A stretch of 60,749 nucleotides of DNA from Acidobacteriota bacterium (GTDB lineage Bacteria; Acidobacteriota; Terriglobia; Terriglobales; Acidobacteriaceae), in NCBI GenBank assembly GCA_021780075.1, contig JAJXZL010000016.1, positions 1 through 60,749 of the forward strand, given 5' to 3'. The notes beneath the pieces are model-generated. The model searched no databases, had not been told where the DNA came from, and saw only the letters and a program-made list of their open reading frames with translations. Shown here piece after piece: positions 9,083 through 16,441 of this stretch. The position numbers were made by a program, and so were the translations under genes. The number at the start of each line of letters is the position of its first letter. The stretch's first letter is position 1.

Positions 9083-9345
9083 CGTAGCTCTCTGCGCGGA
9101 TTCCGGCAGCGGGCTGCGGCCGCCCTCCCGCCAGCCGATGCGTGCCTGGTGTTTCCCAAGGAGACGAGTCGCTTCTCACGCCAGCCTCGCTGGCCGGGAA
9201 GATTGTCTCTCCAGGATTCACTCGGTCACTACGTCTGGTGTGGCGAACTAGGCACACGGCATCTGCGGCACATGCGGCGCAAGGTGCCACCCCCAGCGAC
9301 ACATCAGTTGCGTCGCGGGTGCAAGGAGTCCCGGAGCTGTTAGCC
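9083..9345 (+). other. long 5' leader of rpsA
   Basis: About 260 bases between the predicted start of transcription and the rpsA ATG. The rpsA frame happens to be open back to an ATG at 9142, adding 68 codons, but that translation has no S1 features and the leader includes short inverted repeats (for example CCAGCCTCGCTGG at about 9180). E. coli rpsA is autoregulated through a structured leader; a similar role here is inference. Confidence 0.4.
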
Positions 9346-11295
9346 ATGGCAAACGTCCTCAATCCCGAACCCGAGAGCATAACCCTGAACACCGAATTGG
9401 AAACGCCCACCCTCGAACCTGCGACGGAGCTTGAGCAGCCGTCGTCCGAATCCACGTCCAACCCAGAGACCGCCGAAGTTGTCGCAGCAGTCGAATCGCC
9501 CGTGCTGGACGCCGATACCCCAACCCAACCTGCAGCAGAGTTGCCCGAGCCCGTGGCCACTGCACCCGTGGCCGAATCAGCACCGGTCGCCGAGCATGCT
9601 GAGCACGGCCTGGAATCAGGCGAAGATTTTTCCGCCGCCCTCGAAGCCTTTGAGCGTGAGCAGGCTGCTGAAGCAGCTGCTGTCGAAGCGTATGGCGACA
9701 AGGTCGTCACCGGCACGGTGCTCAAGCAGACTGAGAAGTACCTCGTCGTCGATGTGGGCCTCAAGTCCGAAGGACTGGTGCCGCTCGATCAGGTTGTGGA
9801 CCACACCGGTGCCGTCAAGTTCCAGCCCGGCGACACGATTGAAGTGGTCATCGAGCGCGAGGAGTCTGAAGGCGGATACCTCGTCAGCTACGAGAAGGCG
9901 CAGCGCCTGCGCGTGTGGGATGTGATCGAGAAGGCAGCCGCGGAGAAGACCCCGGTCATCGGCACGGTGGTCAGCCGCGTCAAGGGCGGCCTCACTGTCG
10001 ACATCGGCATGAAGGCATTCCTCCCCGGCTCGCAGCTTGAGATTCGTCCCGTCCGCAATCTCGACGGCTATCTCGGCCAGCAGATTGAAGTTCGCGTCAT
10101 CAAGCTCAACAAGAAGCGCGGAAACGTCGTCGTCAGCCGCAAGGAAATCCTCGAGGAGGAGCAAAACTCCAAGCGCTCCCAGACTCTCGAGCACCTCGGC
10201 GAGGGCGCTGTTCTCACCGGCGTTGTCAAGAACCTGACCGACTACGGCGCGTTCGTGGATCTGGGCGGCATTGACGGCCTGCTCCACATTACCGACATGA
10301 GCTGGGGCCGCCTCACGCATCCCCGCGACCTGGTCAACGTCGGCGACGAGATTCAGGTCAAGGTGCTCAAGTTCGACAAGGACAAGCAGCGCGTCTCCCT
10401 CGGCTTCAAGCAGCTCACGCCCGATCCGTGGCTCGACGCCACCGAGCGCTATCCCGTCGGCGCGCACGTCCACGGCCGCGTTCTGTCCGTCACCGACTAC
10501 GGCGCGTTCGTTGAGCTGGAGCAGGGCATCGAGGGCCTCGTTCACCTCTCTGAGATGACCTGGTCCAAGCGCCTCAAGCACCCCTCCAAGCTGGTCAAGC
10601 CCGGCGACGAGGTAGACACCGTCGTTCTCAGCGTGAATCCTGCCGACCGCCGCATCTCTCTGGGCATGAAGCAGCTTCTCGAGAACCCGTGGGAAAACCT
10701 TACCGAGCGCTACCCGGCCGGCACCGTGGTCGAGGGCCGCGTCCGCAACCTCACCGACTTCGGCGCCTTCATCGAAATCGAAGACGGCATCGACGGTCTG
10801 GTTCACGTCTCCAACCTCAGCTGGACCAAGCGCGTCAAGCATCCTTCTGAAGTGGTGAAGAAGGGTGAGAAGGTCAAGGCAGTCGTCCTTGGCGTCGAGC
10901 CCCAGAACCGCCGCCTCTCGCTCGGCATCAAGCAGTTGCAGCCCGACGTCTGGGAGAGCTTCTTCGCCGCGCATCGTGTGGGCGACGTGGTGCACGGCAA
11001 GGTTCTTCGTACGGCGCAGTTCGGCGCTTTTGTTGAAATCGCCGAGGGTGTCGAGGGCCTCTGCCACGTCTCTGAGGCTGTCGGCGACGACGGCGCAGCC
11101 GCCAAGCTCGAGCAGGGTCAGGAGCACGAGTTCAAGATCATCAAGATTAACGTGGAAGAGAAGAAGGTGGGCCTCAGCCTGCGCTCGATTGGCCATGAAG
11201 CCAGCCGCGCAACGGTCGAGAGCTACAAGCAGCCCGTCTCCAGCTCCACCACCACCCTTGGCGATCTCCTCAACTGGCGCAAGAACGAGCGCTAA
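9346..11295 (+). CDS. rpsA: 30S ribosomal protein S1
   Basis: A 649-residue protein with six S1 OB-fold RNA-binding domains at about 120-185, 203-265, 288-357, 371-443, 458-530 and 544-620. Domains 3-6 carry the canonical DYGAFV or DFGAFI core and end in HITDMSW, HLSEMTW and [11 protein letters not shown] motifs; domains 1-2 are the divergent ribosome-binding ones. It brings structured mRNAs to the 30S subunit. The first about 115 residues are an acidic, Pro/Glu/Thr-rich unstructured extension that E. coli S1 lacks. The start at 9346 ([10 protein letters not shown]) follows CGGAG at 9332-9336. It is monocistronic, with a promoter at 9047 and a strong terminator just after the stop. Confidence 0.95.
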   Translation: MANVLNPEPESITLNTELETPTLEPATELEQPSSESTSNPETAEVVAAVESPVLDADTPTQPAAELPEPVATAPVAESAPVAEHAEHGLESGEDFSAALEAFEREQAAEAAAVEAYGDKVVTGTVLKQTEKYLVVDVGLKSEGLVPLDQVVDHTGAVKFQPGDTIEVVIEREESEGGYLVSYEKAQRLRVWDVIEKAAAEKTPVIGTVVSRVKGGLTVDIGMKAFLPGSQLEIRPVRNLDGYLGQQIEVRVIKLNKKRGNVVVSRKEILEEEQNSKRSQTLEHLGEGAVLTGVVKNLTDYGAFVDLGGIDGLLHITDMSWGRLTHPRDLVNVGDEIQVKVLKFDKDKQRVSLGFKQLTPDPWLDATERYPVGAHVHGRVLSVTDYGAFVELEQGIEGLVHLSEMTWSKRLKHPSKLVKPGDEVDTVVLSVNPADRRISLGMKQLLENPWENLTERYPAGTVVEGRVRNLTDFGAFIEIEDGIDGLVHVSNLSWTKRVKHPSEVVKKGEKVKAVVLGVEPQNRRLSLGIKQLQPDVWESFFAAHRVGDVVHGKVLRTAQFGAFVEIAEGVEGLCHVSEAVGDDGAAAKLEQGQEHEFKIIKINVEEKKVGLSLRSIGHEASRATVESYKQPVSSSTTTLGDLLNWRKNER

Positions 11296-11313
11296 ACCGC
11301 TCCGCAACAAGCC

Positions 11314-11354
11314 AAACATCAACGGCCACCCCGCAAGGGTGGCCGTTGATGTTT
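11314..11354 (+). terminator. intrinsic terminator of rpsA
   Basis: AAACATCAACGGCCACCC pairs perfectly with GGGTGGCCGTTGATGTTT (18 bp) around CGCAA, followed by TTTT. It starts 19 bases after the rpsA stop codon. Confidence 0.92.
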
Positions 11355-11380
11355 TCACGCTTGCTCTTCAGCTCGTCATC

Positions 11381-11408
11381 CTTGAGCGGAGCGAAGGATC
11401 TGCTTTTC
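11381..11408 (+). repeat. isolated REP-like repeat copy
   Basis: The segment around TCATCCTTGAGCGGAGCGA and AGGATCTGC shares its ends with the R elements of the array at 21.8-22.7 kb (TCATCTTGAGCG...AAGATCTGC). It lies alone between the rpsA terminator and the MFS gene. The rest of 11355-11560 holds no gene I can support. Confidence 0.5.
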
Positions 11409-11560
11409 GTCTCTTGCACAAGCAGGAAAAAGGCTTGGCCGAGTCAGAGAGCCGTACTCTCGTATTGCGCCAGCGGATGAATCATCGTTCGACTGCCGGG
11501 CTTTTTCACGTCTCGTTCTGTGTTCTGTCGAAGCATGGGAAATCAACCCCGCAAACACCG

Positions 11561-12787
11561 CTATCCCGCCAACCCAGTGGCCCGCTTCGCCGCCCCAGCC
11601 AGCACAATCACAATCCCCAGCGAAGCAATCACGCAAGCCAGCGCAAACAGAAATGCGCTTGCATATCCGAACGCCCCAATCACCGCGCCCGCCGTTGGCC
11701 CCACCAGGAAGAACGACACATCCGAGAAGCCCGTATACACGCCCAGCGCCGTGCCGCGGTTGAACTCCGGCACGCGCTTCACTGCCTCCACGCCCAGGGC
11801 AGGGAAGACCAGCGAAAACCCAAACCCCGTCAGCCCCGCGCCCGCAAAGGCCGTCCACGGCGAGTGCGCCAGCCACATCATCGCCACGCCCGCTGACTCC
11901 ACCGCCAGGCACGTCATACCCACCGGGAAGCCTCCAAAGCGATTGATCGCCTGGATAAACAGCAGCCGTGCCGTAATGAACGCCACGCCAAACGACGTCA
12001 GGCACAGTGCCGCGCCGTCCCAGTGGCGGCTGGCGTAGAAGAGCGTTACAAACGTGGCCAGCACGCTGTAGCCCACGCCGCCCAGTGCCAGCCCCATGCC
12101 ATGCGGAGTCACACGCCCCAGCACATCGCGAAAGGGCAGGTGCTCGCCCGGCTTCACGGGTACCGGCCGTTTCGCGCTGGCCAGCAGCAGGCTCGTGCCA
12201 CACAGCACCATCGTCAGCAGTCCAATCGAGCCCAGCCCCCAGTGCTGTTCCATCACCACGCCCAGTGGTGCGCCCAGCGCCAGCCCGCCATAGGTGCTGA
12301 TGCCGTTATATGAAATCACCTTCGCCGTGTGTTCCGGTCCTGCCGCGGTAATGCCCCACAGCGTCGCGCCGGTCGAGCCCAGACTCTCGCCCACGCCCAG
12401 CGCCAGCCTGCTCGCAATCAGCGCCGCCAGGCTCAGCCATGCCGGGTTCCGATGCAGCATCCCGGCAAACAAGAGCAGCGCGCCACTCGCCACGGCGGCG
12501 CCCATGCCCCATTGCACTGAGACCTTGGCCCCGGCGTGGTCGCTGATGCGCCCCGCCCACGGCCTGCTCAAAAACGTGGCGATGTACTGGATGCTGATGA
12601 CCGAGCCCGCCAGCGCCGCGCTGTATCCCATGCGCAAATGCACATACGCCGGCAGAATCGCTAGCGGCAGCCCGATCGACAGATAGCAGATCAGCGTGAA
12701 GTACGTGAAGCTGATAATCTGCCATGTCCCGCCATTGGAGACATCGGATGCGGAATCGGTTGAGCGCTCAGTCGCGGAGGTGTCCAT
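11561..12787 (-). CDS. MFS transporter (YhhS/arabinose-efflux-like)
   Basis: A 408-residue protein with 12 predicted TM helices. SRPWAGRISDHAGAK in the loop between helices 2 and 3 is the MFS motif A (G-x-x-x-D-x-x-G-x-[RK]), and the second half repeats the fold with a central loop rich in Arg/Pro. The closest annotated type is the YhhS/YfcJ small-molecule efflux group; substrate unknown. I start at MDTSATERS (12787), because upstream codons have no membrane-protein character. A nearly perfect 12-bp inverted repeat lies 15 bases upstream, so expression is probably controlled by a repressor. Confidence 0.85.
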   Translation of the reverse strand: MDTSATERSTDSASDVSNGGTWQIISFTYFTLICYLSIGLPLAILPAYVHLRMGYSAALAGSVISIQYIATFLSRPWAGRISDHAGAKVSVQWGMGAAVASGALLLFAGMLHRNPAWLSLAALIASRLALGVGESLGSTGATLWGITAAGPEHTAKVISYNGISTYGGLALGAPLGVVMEQHWGLGSIGLLTMVLCGTSLLLASAKRPVPVKPGEHLPFRDVLGRVTPHGMGLALGGVGYSVLATFVTLFYASRHWDGAALCLTSFGVAFITARLLFIQAINRFGGFPVGMTCLAVESAGVAMMWLAHSPWTAFAGAGLTGFGFSLVFPALGVEAVKRVPEFNRGTALGVYTGFSDVSFFLVGPTAGAVIGAFGYASAFLFALACVIASLGIVIVLAGAAKRATGLAG

Positions 12788-12802
12788 GCTTTTGGGGTGA
12801 AG

Positions 12803-12838
12803 CCGGTCTACTGGTATGACCACTTGCCAGTATACCGG
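12803..12838 (-). promoter_or_regulatory. operator-like inverted repeat over the MFS promoter
   Basis: CCGGTCTACTGG (12803-12814) and CCAGTATACCGG (12827-12838) are inverted repeats with one mismatch in 12, separated by 12 bases. Read on the minus strand, the outer arm contains TATACT (12836-12831), a good -10 hexamer for the MFS gene. There is no U-run, so a terminator for the upstream gene is less likely than an operator. Confidence 0.6.
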
Positions 12839-12870
12839 AGCCATCGTGGAGCCCTGCGCGCGTACCCACG

Positions 12871-13938
12871 TCAGCCGATTCCCGGCAGCGCCTCGCCCGT
12901 CGTTCTCTTCCGCCAGATTAGAACCAGTGACTCCGCCGTGCTGAACGTAATCGGTCCCAGGATCAGCCCGCTCACGCCAAAGAAAAATACGCCTCCCAGC
13001 ATCGCCAGAAAGATCGGTGCCGTATGCAGACGCAGTTGCGTCCCCACCAGGATGGGATACAGCACGTTGTCCAGGGTGCTGATCACGAGCGACCCCGCAC
13101 CCAGCAGGATGACCGCCTGAATCCAGTGATGAATCAATGCAAGATAAACGACCACCGGCAGCCAGATCACGAATGCACCCACCGCCGGCACCATCGCGCA
13201 CAGCATCGTAGCCACGCCCAGCAGCGTCGCCGCGCCCACGCCCAGCGCGGCATAGGCGATGCCCGATAGAAGTCCCTGAATGCCCGCCACCGCAAAGCGT
13301 CCCAGCACCAGCGCGTTGATGGCCGCCTGAATCCGCCGCAGCAGATAGTCTGCTTCATCCGATTCCAGCGGCATATAGGAACGCACAAACGACACCGCCT
13401 GCGCCTTGTCTCTGTAAAGAAAAAACAGGATGAACAGCATCACAATCGCCTGCGTGAACACGCCAATCGATTTTCCCAGGAACGATGCCACTTGCATCGC
13501 CGCCGTGCTGGCGCCCTTTTCAAAGGCCTGGCTCACATTCACGTTGTCCATCACGCTCTGCAGCAGGCTCGCGATGCTCGGATGCGATGCAATAAACTGC
13601 CGCAGGGCCTCTTCCTCCGCGGTGCTCTGAAAGTCGCGCACCAGCTGCAGCACATGGCCGCCCGCACTCAGCACAATCAGGAGCGTTGGCACCACAATAG
13701 CCAGCGCTACCAGCACCGTGGTCACTGTAGCGGCCAGGGCGGGCTTCTTCAGTCGTGCAAGCACCCAGCGATACGGGCGTTGCGTCACAATGGCCAGCAC
13801 CACCGCCCATGTCAGCCCCGGCAGAAACGGCCGCACCAGCAGCAGGCACAGCAATACGATGCCAATTGAAACCAGAAACAGGGTCAAGCCGCTCCAGTCC
13901 ATCTTCCTGTGCGCCAATTGCATCCCTTCCGGCTCCAT
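12871..13938 (-). CDS. AI-2E/PerM family membrane transporter
   Basis: A 355-residue protein with the PF01594 architecture: two to three N-terminal TM helices (about 18-50 and 70-95), a soluble amphipathic region (about 100-150), then five or more TM helices including the conserved LGRFAVAGIQGLLSGIAYA and the TLDNVLYPILVG...HTAPIFLAMLGG segment. Members include TqsA (autoinducer-2 export) and various putative Na+/H+ or permease proteins, so the substrate is not known. Start at the ATG at 13938 after GGGAGC; MQLAHRKMDW five codons later is an alternative. Same strand as the MFS gene, 83 bases upstream of it. Confidence 0.85.
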   Translation of the reverse strand: MEPEGMQLAHRKMDWSGLTLFLVSIGIVLLCLLLVRPFLPGLTWAVVLAIVTQRPYRWVLARLKKPALAATVTTVLVALAIVVPTLLIVLSAGGHVLQLVRDFQSTAEEEALRQFIASHPSIASLLQSVMDNVNVSQAFEKGASTAAMQVASFLGKSIGVFTQAIVMLFILFFLYRDKAQAVSFVRSYMPLESDEADYLLRRIQAAINALVLGRFAVAGIQGLLSGIAYAALGVGAATLLGVATMLCAMVPAVGAFVIWLPVVVYLALIHHWIQAVILLGAGSLVISTLDNVLYPILVGTQLRLHTAPIFLAMLGGVFFFGVSGLILGPITFSTAESLVLIWRKRTTGEALPGIG

Positions 13939-14159
13939 CTTTGCTCCCTTCCGCGCTACCTCATTGCATTCGTTAGTGGTTGCGGTTGCATACCCAGTCT
14001 AGCCCCGGTCCATTGCCAGGACACATTTTTGTGCACTGCTCCGCATGCGCATGCGCGGCATTGCCCTCCGGATCGCATCGGCCCGCGCCTTTCTTGTCAC
14101 GCCGCAGTCGCCGCTTTACCCTGAGAGCAGCGCGGTTTTGCGTCGCTCGAGGCCTGCCA

Positions 14160-15623
14160 TTGTCCTTTCATGTGGAACATTTCGGTTGCCGTGCCGCCCG
14201 CGCAGATGGCGAGGCGGTCAGCAACGCGCTCCTCGCCGCTGGCCTCAGCGAGCGCAGCCCCGCCGCTGCCGATGTCGTTGTCGTCAACACATGCAGCGTC
14301 ACGGCCGAGGCTGACCGTGCCGCACGCGCCTTCATTCGCCGCGCCCATCGCCTCAACCCCGCCGCGCGCATTCTCGTCACCGGCTGCTACGCCCAGCGCG
14401 CGCCAGGGGAGTTGGCCACACTGCCCGGCGTGGCCGCTGTGGTGGGCAACAGCCACAAGGCCTTCGCGCCTTCGGTCGCGCTGCAACTCGCCAGTGCCGA
14501 TAGGCCCTCTGCATCCGTGCCCATCGTCAGCGTTCAATCTCTCCTGGCCAGTTCGCAACCCGGTCACCACGCGCTCATCCTCGCCGACGACAAGTTCGCC
14601 CACTCCTTCCTTGAGGAGACTCAAGCTGTACCCGGTGCGCAAACCCGCCCCAACCTCAAAATTCAAGAGGGCTGCGACAACCGCTGCTCCTTCTGCGTCA
14701 TTCCGCAAACCCGCGGCTCCTCGCGCAGCCTCTCCGCCGAAGCCGTTCTGCGGCAGGTCAGCACTTTCGTTGCCGCCGGTGGCAATGAGCTGGTCTTCTC
14801 CGGAATCAACCTCGGCCGCTGGGGCCGCGACCTCGCTTCCGTGCCCGGCGCGCCGCTTGAATCGATGCCCCGCCCAACCCTCCCCTGGCTGGTCCGGCAG
14901 ATCTTCAACGAGACCAGTCTGCCTCGCCTGCGCCTCAGCTCCATCGAGCCCATGGACTGGGACGCGGAACTCATCTCTCTCATGGATGAGTTTGGCGGCG
15001 ACCGCCTTGCCCGTCACGCGCATCTCCCACTCCAGTCCGGCTCTGACGCTGTCCTTCGCCGCATGCACCGCCGCTACCGTCCCTGGCACTACACAGAAAA
15101 AGTGGCCGCGCTCCTCCGCGCCGCCGGGCCAGACCTCACCCTCGGCGCAGACGTCATGGCCGGCTTCCCCGGAGAAACCGACCGCGAGTTCGAGGAGACA
15201 TTGGAGTTAATTCGCTCGCTGCCCTTCGGCTATCTGCATCTGTTCCCGTTCTCGCCGCGTCCCGGAACGCGCGCCTGGGCCCTCCATGCCACCCAGCCCG
15301 TTCCGCCTGCCGTGGTCGAAGAGCGCATGGCCGCCCTCCGTATGCTCGCTGCCGAAAAGAGTGCAACGCACCGGAAGCGCTTCATCGGCCGCGACATCGA
15401 CGCCATCACCCTCCATACGCCGCCCGCTCTGGCGAGCCTCGCCTGCACCACTGCCCTCACTGAGAATTTCCTCCCAGTCGATCTGGCAGGCCAACTCCCC
15501 GCCAATCGCCTCATCCGCCTTCGCGTCACCGGCCTCACGCCAGATGGCGCGCTGCAGGCAGTTCTGGCAGCGCCAGTTCCAGCGCCGGTTCCCGCCGCGT
15601 CGCAACTCCTCGCCATGCGCTAA
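14160..15623 (+). CDS. mtaB: tRNA (N6-threonylcarbamoyladenosine37-C2)-methylthiotransferase
   Basis: A radical-SAM methylthiotransferase of the MiaB family; MtaB converts t6A37 to ms2t6A37 in tRNAs reading ANN codons. The N-terminal cluster-binding cysteines are C10 (FGCRAA), C45 (NTCSVTAEADRAAR, characteristic of MtaB) and C76 (TGCYAQ); the radical-SAM motif is CDNRCSFC (C172, C176, C179). A short TRAM-like C-terminal domain is at about 400-470. The start is uncertain: similarity begins near residue 5, and TTG at 14160 is the closest plausible start; the frame remains open to 13980. The 14-kb intergenic part (13939-14159) shows no other gene. Confidence 0.88.
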   Translation: MSFHVEHFGCRAARADGEAVSNALLAAGLSERSPAAADVVVVNTCSVTAEADRAARAFIRRAHRLNPAARILVTGCYAQRAPGELATLPGVAAVVGNSHKAFAPSVALQLASADRPSASVPIVSVQSLLASSQPGHHALILADDKFAHSFLEETQAVPGAQTRPNLKIQEGCDNRCSFCVIPQTRGSSRSLSAEAVLRQVSTFVAAGGNELVFSGINLGRWGRDLASVPGAPLESMPRPTLPWLVRQIFNETSLPRLRLSSIEPMDWDAELISLMDEFGGDRLARHAHLPLQSGSDAVLRRMHRRYRPWHYTEKVAALLRAAGPDLTLGADVMAGFPGETDREFEETLELIRSLPFGYLHLFPFSPRPGTRAWALHATQPVPPAVVEERMAALRMLAAEKSATHRKRFIGRDIDAITLHTPPALASLACTTALTENFLPVDLAGQLPANRLIRLRVTGLTPDGALQAVLAAPVPAPVPAASQLLAMR

Positions 15624-15657
15624 CAGGCGCAGAAACACCGCTGGCAGGGCGGGTCAA

Positions 15658-15666
15658 TGCTATACT
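15658..15666 (+). promoter_or_regulatory. extended -10 promoter of infC
   Basis: TGCTATACT is a near-ideal extended -10 element 77 bases upstream of the infC start; no good -35 is visible, which fits an extended -10 promoter. Confidence 0.55.
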
Positions 15667-15742
15667 CAGGGTGCGTCCGTACGCCCGCACATCACTTCGG
15701 CAGACCCCGAAGGCGGGCCGCGACGGCTCTTGGAGGAGCACC

Positions 15743-16354
15743 ATCGCACTCGACAAACGTTCGGCAAAGTCCTTTATCCGTATCAACGACCGCATTCGCG
15801 CACGCGAAATTCGCGTCATCGATGAGAACGGCGAACAATTGGGCATCCTGCCCCCATTTGAAGCTCTGAAGATCGCCCGTGAGCGCGGGCTCGATCTGGT
15901 CGAAGTCTCGCCCAATGCCGTGCCGCCCGTCTGCCGCATTCAGGATTACGGCCGCTTCCTCTACGAGAAGGAAAAGAGCGAGCGCGCCGCCCGCAAAAAA
16001 CAGAAAGTCATCGTCATCAAGGAAGTCAAGTTCTCCGTCACCGTCGACGAACATGACTACCAGACCAAGAAAAATCAGGCCGTCCGCTTCCTCAATGATG
16101 GGGACAAGGTCAAGGCCAGCCTTCGCTTCCGTGGCCGCCAGATGGCCCACCGCGAGCTTGGCTACGCCATCATCAACCGCCTCATTCAGGACATCGGCGA
16201 TGCCGGCATTGTCGAGTTCATGCCGCGCATGGAAGGCACCATCCTCCACGCCATCCTTGCACCATCCAAGAAGGAGGCGCCCAAGCCCAAGCCCGCCGCG
16301 CACGCGCAGCCCCAGGCCGCCGCGCCGCACACGCCCGTACCGCAGCCCCAGTAA
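15743..16354 (+). CDS. infC: translation initiation factor IF-3, with ATC start codon
   Basis: A 203-residue IF-3. The N-domain begins RSAKSFIRINDRIRAREIRVI, with DLVEVSPNAVPPVCRI the usual linker entry, and the C-domain contains HDYQTKKNQAVRFL and FRGRQMAHRELG. It binds the 30S subunit, discriminates start codons and prevents early 50S joining. No ATG or GTG fits: the ribosome binding site GGAGGAG (15732-15738) is followed 4 bases later by ATC at 15743, giving (M)ALDKRSAKSF. Non-canonical AUU/AUC starts of infC are known and allow IF-3 to repress its own translation. The C-terminus has a 30-residue Lys/Pro/Ala/Gln tail beyond the fold. rpmI and rplT, its usual partners, are 4.6 kb away. Confidence 0.94.
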   Translation: MALDKRSAKSFIRINDRIRAREIRVIDENGEQLGILPPFEALKIARERGLDLVEVSPNAVPPVCRIQDYGRFLYEKEKSERAARKKQKVIVIKEVKFSVTVDEHDYQTKKNQAVRFLNDGDKVKASLRFRGRQMAHRELGYAIINRLIQDIGDAGIVEFMPRMEGTILHAILAPSKKEAPKPKPAAHAQPQAAAPHTPVPQPQ

Positions 16355-16377
16355 CTCCGCTGCCTGTGCCAGCACCA

Positions 16378-16406
16378 GGGCCGTCCCTCAAACGGGGCGG
16401 CCTTTA
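16378..16406 (+). terminator. terminator-like hairpin after infC
   Basis: GGCCGTCCC pairs with GGGGCGGCC (9 bp with one G-T pair) around TCAAAC, followed by a short TTTA. It would separate infC from the S9 peptidase gene. Confidence 0.6.
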
Positions 16407-16441
16407 TGTATTTCCCCGTTTGTGCCGTGTATGCTGGCCCC

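Noticed and set aside
9616..11358. 580-codon open frame antisense to rpsA
   Set aside because: It is the shadow of S1 coding sequence in GC-rich DNA; the translation is a Val/Ala/Asp/Glu-rich mirror without any domain, and the plus frame is certain.
14045..14314. Separate small ORF upstream of and overlapping mtaB
   Set aside because: It is another frame of the mtaB 5' region with an Arg/Pro/Ser composition; the mtaB frame carries the conserved cysteines.
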